Shown here: positions 18,185 to 28,394 of the stretch, one piece after another
Numbering within the stretch: the stretch's first letter is position 1
Layout of the letters: each line of letters starts with the position of its first letter
NCBI GenBank assembly: GCA_046329555.1
Contig: JAXLUK010000002.1
Coordinates: forward strand, 834,629 to 898,628
Source: UBA1941 sp046329555
Lineage (GTDB): Bacteria; Bacteroidota; Bacteroidia; Chitinophagales; LD1
Direction of reading: 5' to 3'
Length of the DNA: 64,000 bases
Notes under the pieces: model-generated
The model's database searches: none
Seen by the model: only the letters and a program-made list of their open reading frames with translations
Told to the model about the DNA's origin: nothing
Made by a program: the position numbers and the translations under genes

Positions 18185-18398
18185 TTCTTATTGTCCTATC
18201 TCACACGGATAGCTGTTTGCGCGTTAGTGCAAAAAGAAAAGGACAATTCCTTTGCTTAAAAAATAGACGAGCATCATCTCTTTTATTTTGCTGAAGCATA
18301 GCCGATGGGCTTTGACCTTGTTTTTGTATTTTGTCTTTAGCGACTACCCTACACAACCTTGTCAAAAACCTGCGCGTCAAAAGTTGCCGCTAACGGCA
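18185..18398. other. Gene-free spacer
   Basis: No coding sequence or strong terminator. It ends in GTTGCCGCTAACGGCA, a boundary word that also precedes the MITE at 36.9 kb. Confidence 0.4.
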
Positions 18399-18399
18399 T

Positions 18400-18757
18400 A
18401 CTGTTAATCTACATCAAAAAATTAGTTTTCCATAATACGGCTTAAGGCATGATTTCTGCCAGCATGATGTTATGAATTACGTTCAGGGAAGTAACCGGCT
18501 GCAAATGACAGTTTCCAGTCTGGAAGATCAAATTGATGCTGATAATGCGGTGGGGTTTATGGATGCCTTTGTGGATAAGAAAGGTTTAGTTCGCTCGCAG
18601 CACGAGATCCTGCGATAGCACCATGTCAAGACTCGACTTAATCTGAAGCTATTGACATAGGAGCGCGTGCAGAATGCGGTTGCCAACCGCATCTACTTTT
18701 TGCAACTAGTTTAGTTCCCCCTGATGGCGGAAGCGTAAAACCCTGGGAAGTTCACTG
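18400..18757 (+). mobile_element. IS1182-derived MITE, copy A
   Basis: The left ~220 bp are nearly identical to the 5' flank and first ~40 codons of the IS1182 transposase at 217 (GAATTACGTTCAGGGAAGT, CGGCTGCAAATGACAGTTTC). The remainder is a short tail ending a transposase-like frame (TCGACTTAATCTGAAGCTATTGACATAG) and a GCGGTTGCCAACCGC hairpin with CTACTTTTTGCAAC. The central catalytic region is absent. Copies B and C have the same junction. Ends resemble ACTGTTAAT and its complement, so boundaries are approximate. Confidence 0.75.
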
Positions 18758-18788
18758 AGCGGCGTGAGATGGTGAAGCGGTCTGCAGT

Positions 18789-19493
18789 TCAATGATGTTC
18801 AATAATATACAACGCCTCCGATATTTTTTCGGCCAACTCCGTGTCTTTATCTGCGAAATAAAAAAATCCCTCAGTCAGGTCTGTTGCATTACGTTTAATC
18901 CAGGCTATCAGCTTCTCAATTGAGGCCTGGTCCATTTCTTTAAATTTATTCTGTTTGCCCGTCAAGTCGATGTAATATTGATAGATGAGATCAACAAAAT
19001 TAGAGAAGCTATTATCGTTCAGGCTAATCGTCCAGCGGCTGAGTAATGACTCCACGTTGCCCGTAAGTTGATATAATTCAACCAGAAGTTCTTTATCAAA
19101 ATACGATTTCGTGCTCAGCGCGTTTTTCCACCATGCCCAAAGAAAATTTATTATTGCTACTTGCTCTTTTTGAGGCCACTCTTTCCACTTTCCATAGTCT
19201 AGTTTTCCCAAAACCACAAAAGTGTCGACCATAAAATTAGTAGTAGAAAGAAGTTCAAAAATTCTCGGCAAGTAATGTTTAAAATCATCCGTATCTCCCC
19301 ACGTGGTCATCGCTTTATATGCGTAAGTAGAGAGGTCATCTTCATTTAAATCCCGTAGCGGTTTAGTATGGATTTTCTCTTTTTCCGCCCCGGAAATACA
19401 ACAGGGGCAACCTTCCATCACCGACCGAAACGGATAACTTGAAAATGTGTCATAAAGATTTTGAATCGCACGATTTAATTCCTCGTCTAACAT
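18789..19493 (-). CDS. Conserved hypothetical protein (CPCC-containing)
   Basis: A 234-residue soluble, helix-rich acidic protein beginning MLDEELNRAIQNLYDTFSSYPF. Residues 27-33 hold MEGCPCCIS, a CPCC cluster that could bind metal, followed by LRDLNEDDLSTYAYKAMTTWGD and DFKHYLPRIFELLS, a conserved-looking block. Tryptophan is frequent (WAWWKNAL). No signal peptide or TM segment. I recognise no named family. It stands alone between a MITE and a repeat; low GC suggests transfer. Confidence 0.65.
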   Translation of the reverse strand: MLDEELNRAIQNLYDTFSSYPFRSVMEGCPCCISGAEKEKIHTKPLRDLNEDDLSTYAYKAMTTWGDTDDFKHYLPRIFELLSTTNFMVDTFVVLGKLDYGKWKEWPQKEQVAIINFLWAWWKNALSTKSYFDKELLVELYQLTGNVESLLSRWTISLNDNSFSNFVDLIYQYYIDLTGKQNKFKEMDQASIEKLIAWIKRNATDLTEGFFYFADKDTELAEKISEALYIIEHH

Positions 19494-19530
19494 CGAACAT
19501 TGTTTGAAAACTATCGTTAATCAGCTATTG

Positions 19531-19680
19531 GTAAATCTACCTCAAAAAACATCATCTCGCCAAAGTTTATAACCCCACCGTACTAAAGTAACCGTCAGCT
19601 GTCGTAACTGCAACCATGGCATCATAAGTGGCTGTAACAGACCAGTCGTCTAATGAAAATCACGTCGATGTTACGGCAGC
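19531..19680. repeat. Repeat shared with 38.27-38.39 kb, next to an IS-end-like word
   Basis: About 110 bp (CCACCGTACTAAAGTAACC, GCTGTCGTAACTGCAACC, GGCTGTAA, AGACCAGT, GTCTAATGAAAATCACG) match 38276-38393 closely. It starts beside GTAAATCTACCTCAAAAAA, a word also found at the left end of the IS1182 element and its MITEs. No coding content. Confidence 0.6.
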
Positions 19681-19788
19681 AGCACGCTACTTCGATAAGG
19701 CCAAGCTAGAAAATTCGATAAGGATATGTTTCTTAGAGCCGCTTGGAATAGTGAAGTGGCGAGGTGTTGAGGGAAGGATTAGAGCACT

Positions 19789-20499
19789 TTATTGTTTTTC
19801 TGTTTGCCATTCAAAAAAGCCTTTAACGCCCAATTCCTTCTCAACCAACACGTTTAAGCTTTTAAGTTTTTCCTTCACATTTCTTTCGTTAAACAAAGAA
19901 CATATACTGCCGTAAAATTCGCCGTCCGCAGTTTTGATGATATTAAATCGCTCTTTTATTCTTGGCAACGGCCTTTGGTTTTTAAAAAACCAATATTCAA
20001 TAATTTTATCTGTTACTTTTCCCAGAATATAGTGGCAGGTTACTTCATCGTCTGCCGCAATATCGTTAGCGTCTTCTAACCAAATGGAAATTCCATATTT
20101 GAATAGTGTTAAATCATGTTCATTAAAGTCTTTGGGCTTGTTTTGATATGCTTTAGCTTCATCTAAAACTGATTTGACATTATTGTTCTCTTCGCCCTTT
20201 ATAACAAGACCGGTTGCCAGCATATGTGCTGTAACGGGTCTGTTCTCCATTTGTTCTTTGATAAAGCTTGCCCTTGTTTGCTCAATACTGTTGATAAAAA
20301 TTTCACAAGGAACCTTATTGAAATATTTCTGGATTCTTTGTCGAAATTCTTCGTCGTGGATGACATAAATATCAAAATCACTTTTAGCGTTTGGGTTGCC
20401 TCTAATAATACTTCCACTGGCTATAATACCAATAGGTTTATAGTTCTGTTCTATCCAGACTTTAGCCTCGTCCAGGGCTGTTTTGTGAATTTCAAGCAT
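19789..20499 (-). CDS. Nucleotidyltransferase-domain protein
   Basis: A 236-residue protein with an N-terminal Pol-beta-type nucleotidyltransferase domain: IGIIASGSIIRGNPNAKSD followed by FDIYVI gives the GS...DxD core. A helical C-terminal half includes KPKDFNEHDLTLFKYGISIW and CHYILGKVTDKIIEYWFF, resembling substrate-binding or HEPN-like helices. The start MLEIHKTALDEAKVWIEQNY (20499) is preferred. The frame stays open to 20628, with another ATG (MRPDESYFF) near 20586, but that extension runs into repeat DNA. It may be an antibiotic-adenylylating or MNT-type toxin/antitoxin enzyme; no partner gene adjoins it. Confidence 0.7.
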   Translation of the reverse strand: MLEIHKTALDEAKVWIEQNYKPIGIIASGSIIRGNPNAKSDFDIYVIHDEEFRQRIQKYFNKVPCEIFINSIEQTRASFIKEQMENRPVTAHMLATGLVIKGEENNNVKSVLDEAKAYQNKPKDFNEHDLTLFKYGISIWLEDANDIAADDEVTCHYILGKVTDKIIEYWFFKNQRPLPRIKERFNIIKTADGEFYGSICSLFNERNVKEKLKSLNVLVEKELGVKGFFEWQTEKQ

Positions 20500-20546
20500 T
20501 TCTATCTCGGACACGGGGACAAAATAATCGCAAATAAAATCTACTG

Positions 20547-20920
20547 GTAAATCTACCTCAAAAAAGTAACTTTCATCAGGGCGCATAACGCACAGCTGAT
20601 CGAAACTTCTAACGCTACCGTGCAACATTAACCCAATGCTGTCTTAACTTTAACCAGGTTGTGTTTCGGTCTTAAGTAGTTTGATGATGGCGGCTGCACC
20701 AGCAGGACTTACGAAGTCTTAAAGACTTCGTAAGTCCTGCTGGTGCACCGCGTTTTACGCTGCAAGTCCTCGCGCCGGCAGCACCACATGCCAGCTAGTT
20801 TGAAAGCTCCCTGTTTAGGACTTCGTAAGTCTTTAAGACTTACGAAGTCCTCCTGCCGGCGCTGCGGGCTTTCCGCTCCACCCGCTGCCGCAATTACGCA
20901 ACAGCGCGCTGTAGTTGTTC
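20547..20920. repeat. Composite intergenic repeat with two perfect palindromes
   Basis: Starts with a GTAAATCTACCTCAAAAAA word and TCTAACGCTACCGTGC, then GATGATGGCGGCTGC, a 26-bp-arm perfect palindrome at 20695-20747 centred in CTTAAAG, a shared segment (CGTTTTACGCTGCAAGTCCT, CGCCGGCAGCACCACATGCC) and a second palindrome at 20818-20850 (16-bp arms, GGACTTCGTAAGTCTT). A close paralogue lies at 33475-33830. Non-coding. Confidence 0.8.
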
Positions 20921-21008
20921 AATGGCGGAAATTGAAAAATGTCACATGGCACACCGCATTTACACTGCTGGGCAGAGCGCTGCATCATCTCGCCGGTTGA
21001 GCCTTACT

Positions 21009-21041
21009 AAAAAAAATAGCCGCCGTTTTTTCGGCGGCTAT
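21009..21041 (-). terminator. Rho-independent terminator of the PorP-OmpA gene
   Basis: On the minus strand, ATAGCCGCCG and CGGCGGCTAT pair perfectly around an AAAAAA loop and are followed by eight Ts. It sits 38 bp past the stop of the PorP-OmpA gene and should end the adhesin transcript. Confidence 0.85.
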
Positions 21042-21078
21042 CAGGGCGTTAAAAGGATAGTTAGGCTGCGAGTTTACT

Positions 21079-23292
21079 TTATTGAATTATCTCCACTTCT
21101 ATTCGACGGTTTTGGAGGCGACCCTCTTCAGTACTGTTGTCAGCTATCGGCTTGCGAGGTCCCATGCCCAAGGCTTTGACGCGTTCCGCTGCAATACCTT
21201 TGCTGCGGAGGTAATCAACCACTGCAGCAGCGCGGAGATAAGAACGCAGTCCGTTTACCTCCTGCGCATCCTGGCTATCGCTGTGACCCACAATGCGCAC
21301 CACCGAAGTTTTGTATTGATTGAGGTAATTTACCAACCGGTTTAACTCAGGATATGAGGCTTCATTGATTTGGCCGAATTCATCTTTGAAGGTAAGTTGG
21401 GTCAAAGCAAAACGATCGCCCGCAGCAGGAGCTTTTGACGACTGACTTGCTGCTGAAAAATCCTGAGCCTTGGGTAACAGGGCATCCTTGCCCTGAGCAG
21501 CGGTAGTTGTTGTTGTTGGTTTCGCTACCACCTTTTCTGCTTCTTCTTTTGCCTTTGGTTGCTGCGCTGCAGGCGCTTTCTCAACTACGGGTTCCGCATT
21601 GGCCTTGACTGGTTGAATGGCTGCCGGAGATTGGGTTGGTGTTGGTGTCGGAGCTGATTGTTCCGGCTTGGCTGCTTCCGTTTTCGATTGCTCCAATGCC
21701 GTTGTATTCTCCACAATTTCAATTTCTACTCTTCGGTTTTTAGCGCGTCCTTCTTCTGTTTCATTACTAGCAACAGGAGCACCCATACCCATACCTATCG
21801 GAGTGAGCCTTGATGGGTTAATCTCCTTTTCTTTTAAGTAGTCTACCACACTTATTGCCCGTTGGCGTGAAAGCCCTTGATTGTATGTTGCATTAGCGCG
21901 GTTGTCGGTATGACCCACCACACGAATTCGAATTCCGGGATTGCTTCGTAAAAAGGTCACCACCTGATCTAATTCACCGAAGGAAGAAGCTTTTAACACG
22001 CTGCTATTCGTTTCAAAATTAACCCCTTTCAGTTTAAAACGGTCGCCTGCCACAGCCGGCTTGTTTTCAGCGCTGAGAGAAAAGTCGGCCGCCTCCTTTA
22101 CCATAGTGGGCAGAGATGCTGCTTTAGTTGTAGTCTGTTGTTTTAAAAGCGCTTCAATTTTACTGTTGAGCTCGTTTAGCTTTTCCTGTTGCTCCTTCTT
22201 CTCTTTATCAGATTGAGCCGAAACACTTTGTGCATCGGTTAGGGCCTGCTGCAATGCATTTAATCTTTGCGTTAAATCCTGAACGGTGGCTTGTTGTTCT
22301 GCAAACTTTTCTTCAGCGGCAGCTTGACGCGCCAGTAAACTATCGTAAGCGCTTTTTTGCCGGGCAAGTGCCGCATCATTTGCCTTATCCCCTTTCTTCA
22401 TCCATCGGTCGAAATGTAACCCTAAAACTACTTCATGCGAACCTTTCACGGTTGCGAAATTCACGCCCTTGATAACAGGTACTTCGTAGGTGTAGGCCAA
22501 CGTAACCAATTTCGAAATACGAACACCTGCCGCAATGGGCACACCTGCACCTAAACGATAACCCACACCTGCAAAAATCATTTTCTTATAATTGAACATC
22601 AGGTTTGCTGCAAACTTTACCTGTTTCAGCTCGTTGATTCTTACCTGAACAGCAGGTTCCAGTTGATAGGTTTCGTTCTTAAAACCGAATTCGTAGCTGG
22701 CATGTGCCAAATAACTGCGTCTAAAGCCGCTTAACTGATTTGTAGGCGTGTAGGATCGGCCTCGTGCATCCAGCACATTCGGTATCGCGAAACCAATGGT
22801 TAGCTTTTTCCATTGGTAGGCAAGACCTAGGTAAACATCAAACAATACCGCCTTGCGCTCATTGGCTTCAGGATCATTGGCATCGCGAATGTGCTCGTTG
22901 CCAATGCGCAGACCGCCTTGTATAAAGCCTCCGGTAAGACCCAACGAAAGCCGATGATTTTCTGCCAGCCGTATCTTTTGCGCATAGAAGAGTTTGGCTT
23001 CAATAATCTGAAAAGCACCGCCGGTATACGACGACACCTCCAGACCTGTTCCGATGCGATCCTTCCACAAACTCAACTCTACAATTCCACCACCTAGCCG
23101 TGGGTTCAGGGTAGAGCTGGTCAGTTGATTGCGGTAATAGCCATAGGCGCTGCTACTGCCGTTGTAAGCCGTTAACGCCGGGTTATTAAGCAGGCGTAAA
23201 AAATACATTTCGTTATGTATCGGTAGCAACTGCTGTGCCCCTGCCACAAGATTAACCAAGGCCAGCGTTACGATCAGAATTAGCTTTTTCAT
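21079..23292 (-). CDS. PorP/SprF-type membrane protein with two OmpA domains
   Basis: A 737-residue exported protein. After a signal peptide (MKKLILIVTLALVNLVAGAQ) comes the PorP/SprF domain (about 20-300: HNEMYFLRLLNNPALTAYNG, then repeated beta strands), the T9SS-associated outer-membrane barrel that partners type B substrates. A coiled coil (about 310-385) leads to a first OmpA domain (VNFETNSSVLK, RIRVVGHTDNRANA, NRRVEIEIVE), a Pro/Ala/Thr/Lys linker, and a second OmpA domain (VRIVGHSDSQDAQ, NRRIEVEIIQ). OmpA domains bind peptidoglycan, so the protein probably anchors the neighbouring adhesin to the wall. It starts 37 bp after the adhesin gene in the same operon. The ATG at 23292 is chosen from the signal peptide. 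Confidence 0.9.
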   Translation of the reverse strand: MKKLILIVTLALVNLVAGAQQLLPIHNEMYFLRLLNNPALTAYNGSSSAYGYYRNQLTSSTLNPRLGGGIVELSLWKDRIGTGLEVSSYTGGAFQIIEAKLFYAQKIRLAENHRLSLGLTGGFIQGGLRIGNEHIRDANDPEANERKAVLFDVYLGLAYQWKKLTIGFAIPNVLDARGRSYTPTNQLSGFRRSYLAHASYEFGFKNETYQLEPAVQVRINELKQVKFAANLMFNYKKMIFAGVGYRLGAGVPIAAGVRISKLVTLAYTYEVPVIKGVNFATVKGSHEVVLGLHFDRWMKKGDKANDAALARQKSAYDSLLARQAAAEEKFAEQQATVQDLTQRLNALQQALTDAQSVSAQSDKEKKEQQEKLNELNSKIEALLKQQTTTKAASLPTMVKEAADFSLSAENKPAVAGDRFKLKGVNFETNSSVLKASSFGELDQVVTFLRSNPGIRIRVVGHTDNRANATYNQGLSRQRAISVVDYLKEKEINPSRLTPIGMGMGAPVASNETEEGRAKNRRVEIEIVENTTALEQSKTEAAKPEQSAPTPTPTQSPAAIQPVKANAEPVVEKAPAAQQPKAKEEAEKVVAKPTTTTTAAQGKDALLPKAQDFSAASQSSKAPAAGDRFALTQLTFKDEFGQINEASYPELNRLVNYLNQYKTSVVRIVGHSDSQDAQEVNGLRSYLRAAAVVDYLRSKGIAAERVKALGMGPRKPIADNSTEEGRLQNRRIEVEIIQ

Positions 23293-23328
23293 AAAAAGGA
23301 TATTTTCTTGATTCAATCTTGAGTCTGT

Positions 23329-26300
23329 TTATTTTACAGTAAAGGTGTGTGCGAACTGCTTACCGCCAATGGTTAAGAAAAGCGTGTACTCTCCGTTAGG
23401 TACTCGATCTCCACCCATTGTTTTTCCGCTCCAATCAACCGGACCAGAGCCATTAAAGATGTCAACTTGCCTTACATCCTTAATCATCCAGGTGGCATCA
23501 CTTTGGTTTAGGTTGGTTTCTATGGTGAGGTTGTCATTTATTCCATCAGCGTTATTCGGCGTAATCAGCACCGGAATTTTGAGCACCTCCTTTTTGTTGA
23601 TGGTAACGGTTTGCTTCACCGTTTGTATGCAACCCGGATGTTTAATGGTTGGAACCAAATCGTCGGCGTCAAAAGAATATTCTACCTGGTACGTGCCGGC
23701 ATCTAATGCGGCAGGGTCTAAAGTGGTAGCCGGCGCTGCATCAATAGTAAAACTACCGGTACCCGGGGCAGAACCACCCGGAGCGCCGCCTAATTCGGCA
23801 CTACCTTTAAGTGTAATTACGGGATCGGTAGTTAGGTAAGCAGGACTAAGGTCGGTAATTTGGGGATTGGGATAGTAGCAACGGTTTCCAATACCCAGAG
23901 TATCGTACCCATTGGTTACCCGAATGGTATATCCGACAGCATCAATGTGAATGCCATGAATTTCATAATTGCCGCTGCCTGTGGGCGTTTCGGTCATTAA
24001 GTCGCCAAGCGCAATGGGCGTGGGCGCTGTGGGAGGAGCTGCGCTGCTTGTTTTGTATAAACCAGTAACTTCGCACACCCTCCAATTTTGATCACTCGGA
24101 GCAGTAACGGATACCGTTTCATTAAACTGTCCGTCTGTCAAATTGCTGGCGTTGTTCTTACAGCTGCAAGGATCAGATATACTAACACCGCAGTTAAAAA
24201 TGGAAATAGTGCTCACACCGCTCATTAGCAATTTACATCCAGATGAACTTGTGGCAACGATAGTATAAGTTCCAGGTGAAGCCTGTTGAGGGAAAGATAT
24301 GGCACTACCAGTACCTGTTATGGTTGAGCCAACAGCTACACTGTTATATTGAAGTTGGTAACTCACCCCGGTTTGAGAGCCGCTTAAACCAACAGGAAGA
24401 CCAGCGTCTCCGGAACAATAAGCGCCTCCTCCAGTTACTGTAAACGCCGATGGCCCACTGTTTACCGTGATTGTTCCTGTTGCATTAACTGTTCCGCAGC
24501 CGCTGGTGAGTGGAATGCTGTAGTTGAAGATCCCAGCCGTTGTTGGTATTCCGCTAATGGTTATGGTATTACTGGCCCATGCGGCAGTTACCCCTGAAGG
24601 CAACCCGGTTGGCGTACCGATACCCGTTGCTCCGGTGGTGATGTGGGTGATGGCTGTAAGTGGGGTGTTAACACACAATGACGGTGTAGCGGATGCCGCA
24701 CTTGCCGTATTCGCTGGAGTGATGGTTACTGTTACACAAGCAGGTGGTGAAGTGCATCCACTCACGGTTTGTGTTGCACAATAACTACCGCCACCGGCAA
24801 CGGTTGCACTAGTAATGGATGGATTTTGTGTAGTTGAAGAAAATGCGTTGGGCCCCGTCCAGTTAAAACCGGATCCTGCGCCTGATGCAGTAAGACTAAT
24901 TGTACCCCCTTCGCATACCGGCGAATTACTACCCACTGTTGGCGCCACCGGCGCCGATGGATCACTAAGTGTACTGGTGCCGGTTGAAGGTGCAGAAGAA
25001 CAACTTCCTAAACTTACTACAATGCTTGTGTATGCGCCGGCACCCAATCCAGTAAGCGAAAGTTGTCCTGTTCCGTTACTGGTAAAGTTTACCGTTGGTT
25101 GTAGTGTTCCATTTTTAGTATAAACAACCGCGTAACCTGCGTTGTTGCTTAATCCCGTCAGCAATAAGCTTCCGTCTGTTGCGCCGCAAGCAGATGGGTT
25201 GGTTGTAGATGAAACTACAAATGTAGGATTGCCGGTAATTGTTACCAGCACGGATGCCGTAGCAGTACAGCTATTCGCAGCGGTTACGGTTACCGTGTAT
25301 GTACCTCCCGCACTAAATGTATTATTGGCAGAAGTGGTTGCGCTACCGCCGCTCCAGTTGTAACTACCGCCGCCAGTGGCCGTTAAGCTCACGCTACCGC
25401 AACCGGTGGCGGCACCGGTGATGTTGGCGGTAGGAACCGTATTGATGGTTACGGCGGCAGAGGCCGAAGCCGTACAGTTATTTGCGTCTGTAACGGTTAC
25501 CGTGTAAGTACCTCCCACACTAAATGTATTATTGGCAGAAGTGGTTGCGCTACCGCCGCTCCAGTTATAACTACCGCCGCCGGTAGCCGTTAAGCTCACA
25601 CTACCGCAACCACTTGTTACACCGGTAATGGTGGGCGAATTAGGCGCAGGATTCACAACCAGGCTCACCACACCACTGGTATCACTGCATATAATACCTG
25701 AAGTAGTGCTGTAAATTCTTCTGAAGTTATATGTACCTGCCGTCAAACTGCCTGTGCTGTAATTTTGGTTGTTATTGGTACCCGGAGCAGCAGCATATCC
25801 ACTGCCATTATCTAACTGCCATAAGTAATCGCCAGACCCTGGAGCAGCAGCCGTGCCGTTTATTGTTGTTCCGCTAAAGGGCCCACAAACCGGACTTGTT
25901 GGAGCCGTTAAAGTATTCGTGGTTATAGGACAAGAACAACTGTTATTGGCTGTAACCAGCGCCGTATCAGCACATGCACCATTGGACCATATCAGGTAAT
26001 ATACTCCTGATGCAGAGAAGCCGCTAACCAATGTAGATGCGTTAGTGGCATTGACTATAGTGGCGGTACCTGCACTTCCCGCGCCAACCGTCCAGGATCC
26101 TGAGCCGCTTGCTGCCATGGTTGCTGTGCCACTGCTAAAGCAGCTTACGGTTTGGTCCGCCCCGGCATCCGGGTTAGCCGTGACCACCACACTGGCCGTA
26201 TCCGAACAACTTCCGTTAGTCCAAATAAAATTGTATGAACCCACAGCGCTAAAAGAAGTGATGGTTGTAGCAGGTGAACTAGTTGTGGTAATTGTTGCTG

Positions 26301-28392
26301 TGCCAGGGTTTCCGGCCTGAGCAACCCATGTACCGGTGCCACTGGCCGCCATAATGGCGCTGCCGCCTGGTAATGTAACGCAGCTTACGGTTTGGTCCGC
26401 CCCGGCATCCGGGTTAGCCGTAACTACTACACTGGCCGTATCCGAACAACTTCCGTTAGTCCAAATAAAATTGTACGAACCCACAGCGCTAAAAGAAGTG
26501 ATGGTTGTAGTGGGTGAACTAGTTGTGGTAATCGTTGCTGTGCCAGGGTTTCCGGCCTGAGCAACCCATGTACCGGTGCCACTGGCCGCCATGGTGGCGC
26601 TGCCGCCTGGTAATGTAACGCAGCTTACGGTCTGGTCGGCACCGGCATCCGGTTTAGCAGTAACCACCACACTGGCTGTGTCCGAACAACTTCCGTTAGT
26701 CCAAATAAAATTGTACGAACCCACAGCGCTAAAAGAAGTGATGGTTGTAGTAGGTGAACTGGTTGTGGTAATTGTTGCTGTGCCAGGGTTTCCAGCCTGA
26801 GCCGTCCATGTACCAGTGCCACTGGCCGCCATGGTGGCGCTGCCGCCCGGTAATGTAACGCAACTTGCTGCACGGTCTGGTCCTGCATTCGGTTTAGCAG
26901 TAACCACCACACTGGCCGTGTCCGAACAACTTCCGTTAGTCCAAATGAAGTTATAAGTACCCACTGCACTGAACGCCGAGATACTGGTTGTTGGTGAACT
27001 TGTTGTGGTAATCGTTACGGTGCCAGGGTTTCCGGCCTGAGCCGTCCATGTACCAGTGCCACTGGCCGCCATGGTGGCGCTGCCACCTGGTAATGTAACG
27101 CAGCTTACGGTCTGGTCGACACCGGCGCTTGGTTTTGGGTTAACTAACAAGCTCACTACTGCACTGGTATCGCTGCAAATAGTACCCGAAGTGGTGGTGT
27201 AAATTCTTCTGAAATGATATATACCAGCAACTAAGTTGCCAGTACTGTAATTTTGTGTGTTGTTTGTACCCGGCGCAGGGCCAAATCCGCTGCCGTTATC
27301 GCGCTGCCATAGGTAGGCGCCAGGCCCTGGAACAGCAGCCGATCCAACTATTGTTGTTCCGCTGAATAATGCACATACTGGGCTGCTTGGTGCCGTTAAG
27401 GTATTGGTAGTAATAGGGCATGAACCAGCCGGAGTGTATTCATAAAAATCTTGAAAAAAGCCGAACCCCGGCGCAGTCTTTCCATTACCAACATAGCCTT
27501 TAGCGCTGGTGCTAAATGAAAATGGATTCGATCGACCGCCACCAGGAAAACTGGCAATTGACGACCATGCATTTAAGGTTGGATCGAATTCCCAAAAGGA
27601 AGCGCTTCCCGCAATAGATTGCCCGCCCAGACCAACATATCCCTTGCCTGTAGCACTAATAGCAAATCCGGCCGCCTCGTTAACCTGCCCGCCGGGAAAA
27701 GTTGCCCTCGAAGTCCATGAATCGGCAAGGGTATCGTACTCATAAAAATCATCCAGATAACCAAAGTAGTTACCTCCTATACCAACGTATCCTTTCCCGT
27801 TGATGCTGAAAGCAACGGCATCTGCACGAAGTATAGGCACAGTATCAATAGTGCTCCAGGTATTTGTTGCAGGATTGTATTTATAGAAGTCGTTTAAATA
27901 GCTGACGTTATATCCCGACCCTACATAACCCTTGCTACCTGCTGTAAAGGCCACAGCCCCGTTACGACCCACTCCTGGAAGTGGCGCAATGGCACTCCAG
28001 GTATTTGTTGCGGTATTATAGCTATAAAAGTCGTTCAATTGGCTGCCGTCTGTGCCTGTTCATACATAAACCATAGAACCGATACTGAAAGCCACACCCT
28101 TCTCACGACCCGGACCAGTAAAATTCGCTTTTTGCGACCAGGTATTGGTGGCCGGGTCGTATTCCCAGAACTCATTCGTATAGGTTCCCAAACTATCAGC
28201 ACCCAAGCCTACATATCCTTTGTTACCCGCACCTACACTTATATAACCATAGTTGCTAACACCTGCATATTTCAACTTTTGTGTCCATGTACCCTGTGCC
28301 AAAAGGCCTGTCTGGAGCAGACAAAAAAGGATAATGAATAGGTTGGCTTTTTGCGCGTATTCCGATTTGAGCATGGCGCTAGTTTTTTTCAT
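23329..28392 (-). pseudogene. Giant kelch/Ig-like T9SS adhesin with one in-frame TGA
   Basis: One continuous frame of about 1,687 codons is broken by a single TGA at 28060-28062. Before it (112 residues) is a signal peptide and the first kelch units; after it the same frame continues with more kelch repeats (YVGSGYNVSYLNDFYKYNPA). The stop falls where each neighbouring repeat has Gly (expected VYVGTG, seen VYV-stop-TG), so GGA to TGA is the simplest explanation. Further on are Ig/SprB-like repeats, tandem 80-residue units (PDAGADQTVSCVTLPGG), and a type B T9SS C-terminus (LITPNNADGINDNLTI, NGEYTLFLTIGG). A PorP/SprF gene follows, as expected for type B substrates. It may be a true pseudogene, phase variation or a base error; reinitiation at the TTG at 28038 would lack the signal. 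Confidence 0.85.
26141..27120 (-). repeat. 240-bp tandem repeats in the adhesin gene
   Basis: The word CAGCTTACGG or its variant recurs at 26141, 26381, 26621, 26861 and 27101, exactly 240 bp apart, giving 80-residue Ig-like units. Units are nearly identical at the DNA level (the central ones differ by a few bases), so recent duplication or gene conversion is likely and repeat number may vary between strains. Confidence 0.9.
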
Positions 28393-28394
28393 AA

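Noticed and set aside
28038..28062. TGA recoding (selenocysteine or alternative code)
   Set aside because: Other genes in the window use TGA as stop (for example the ATGA overlaps), and the sister repeats have glycine here.
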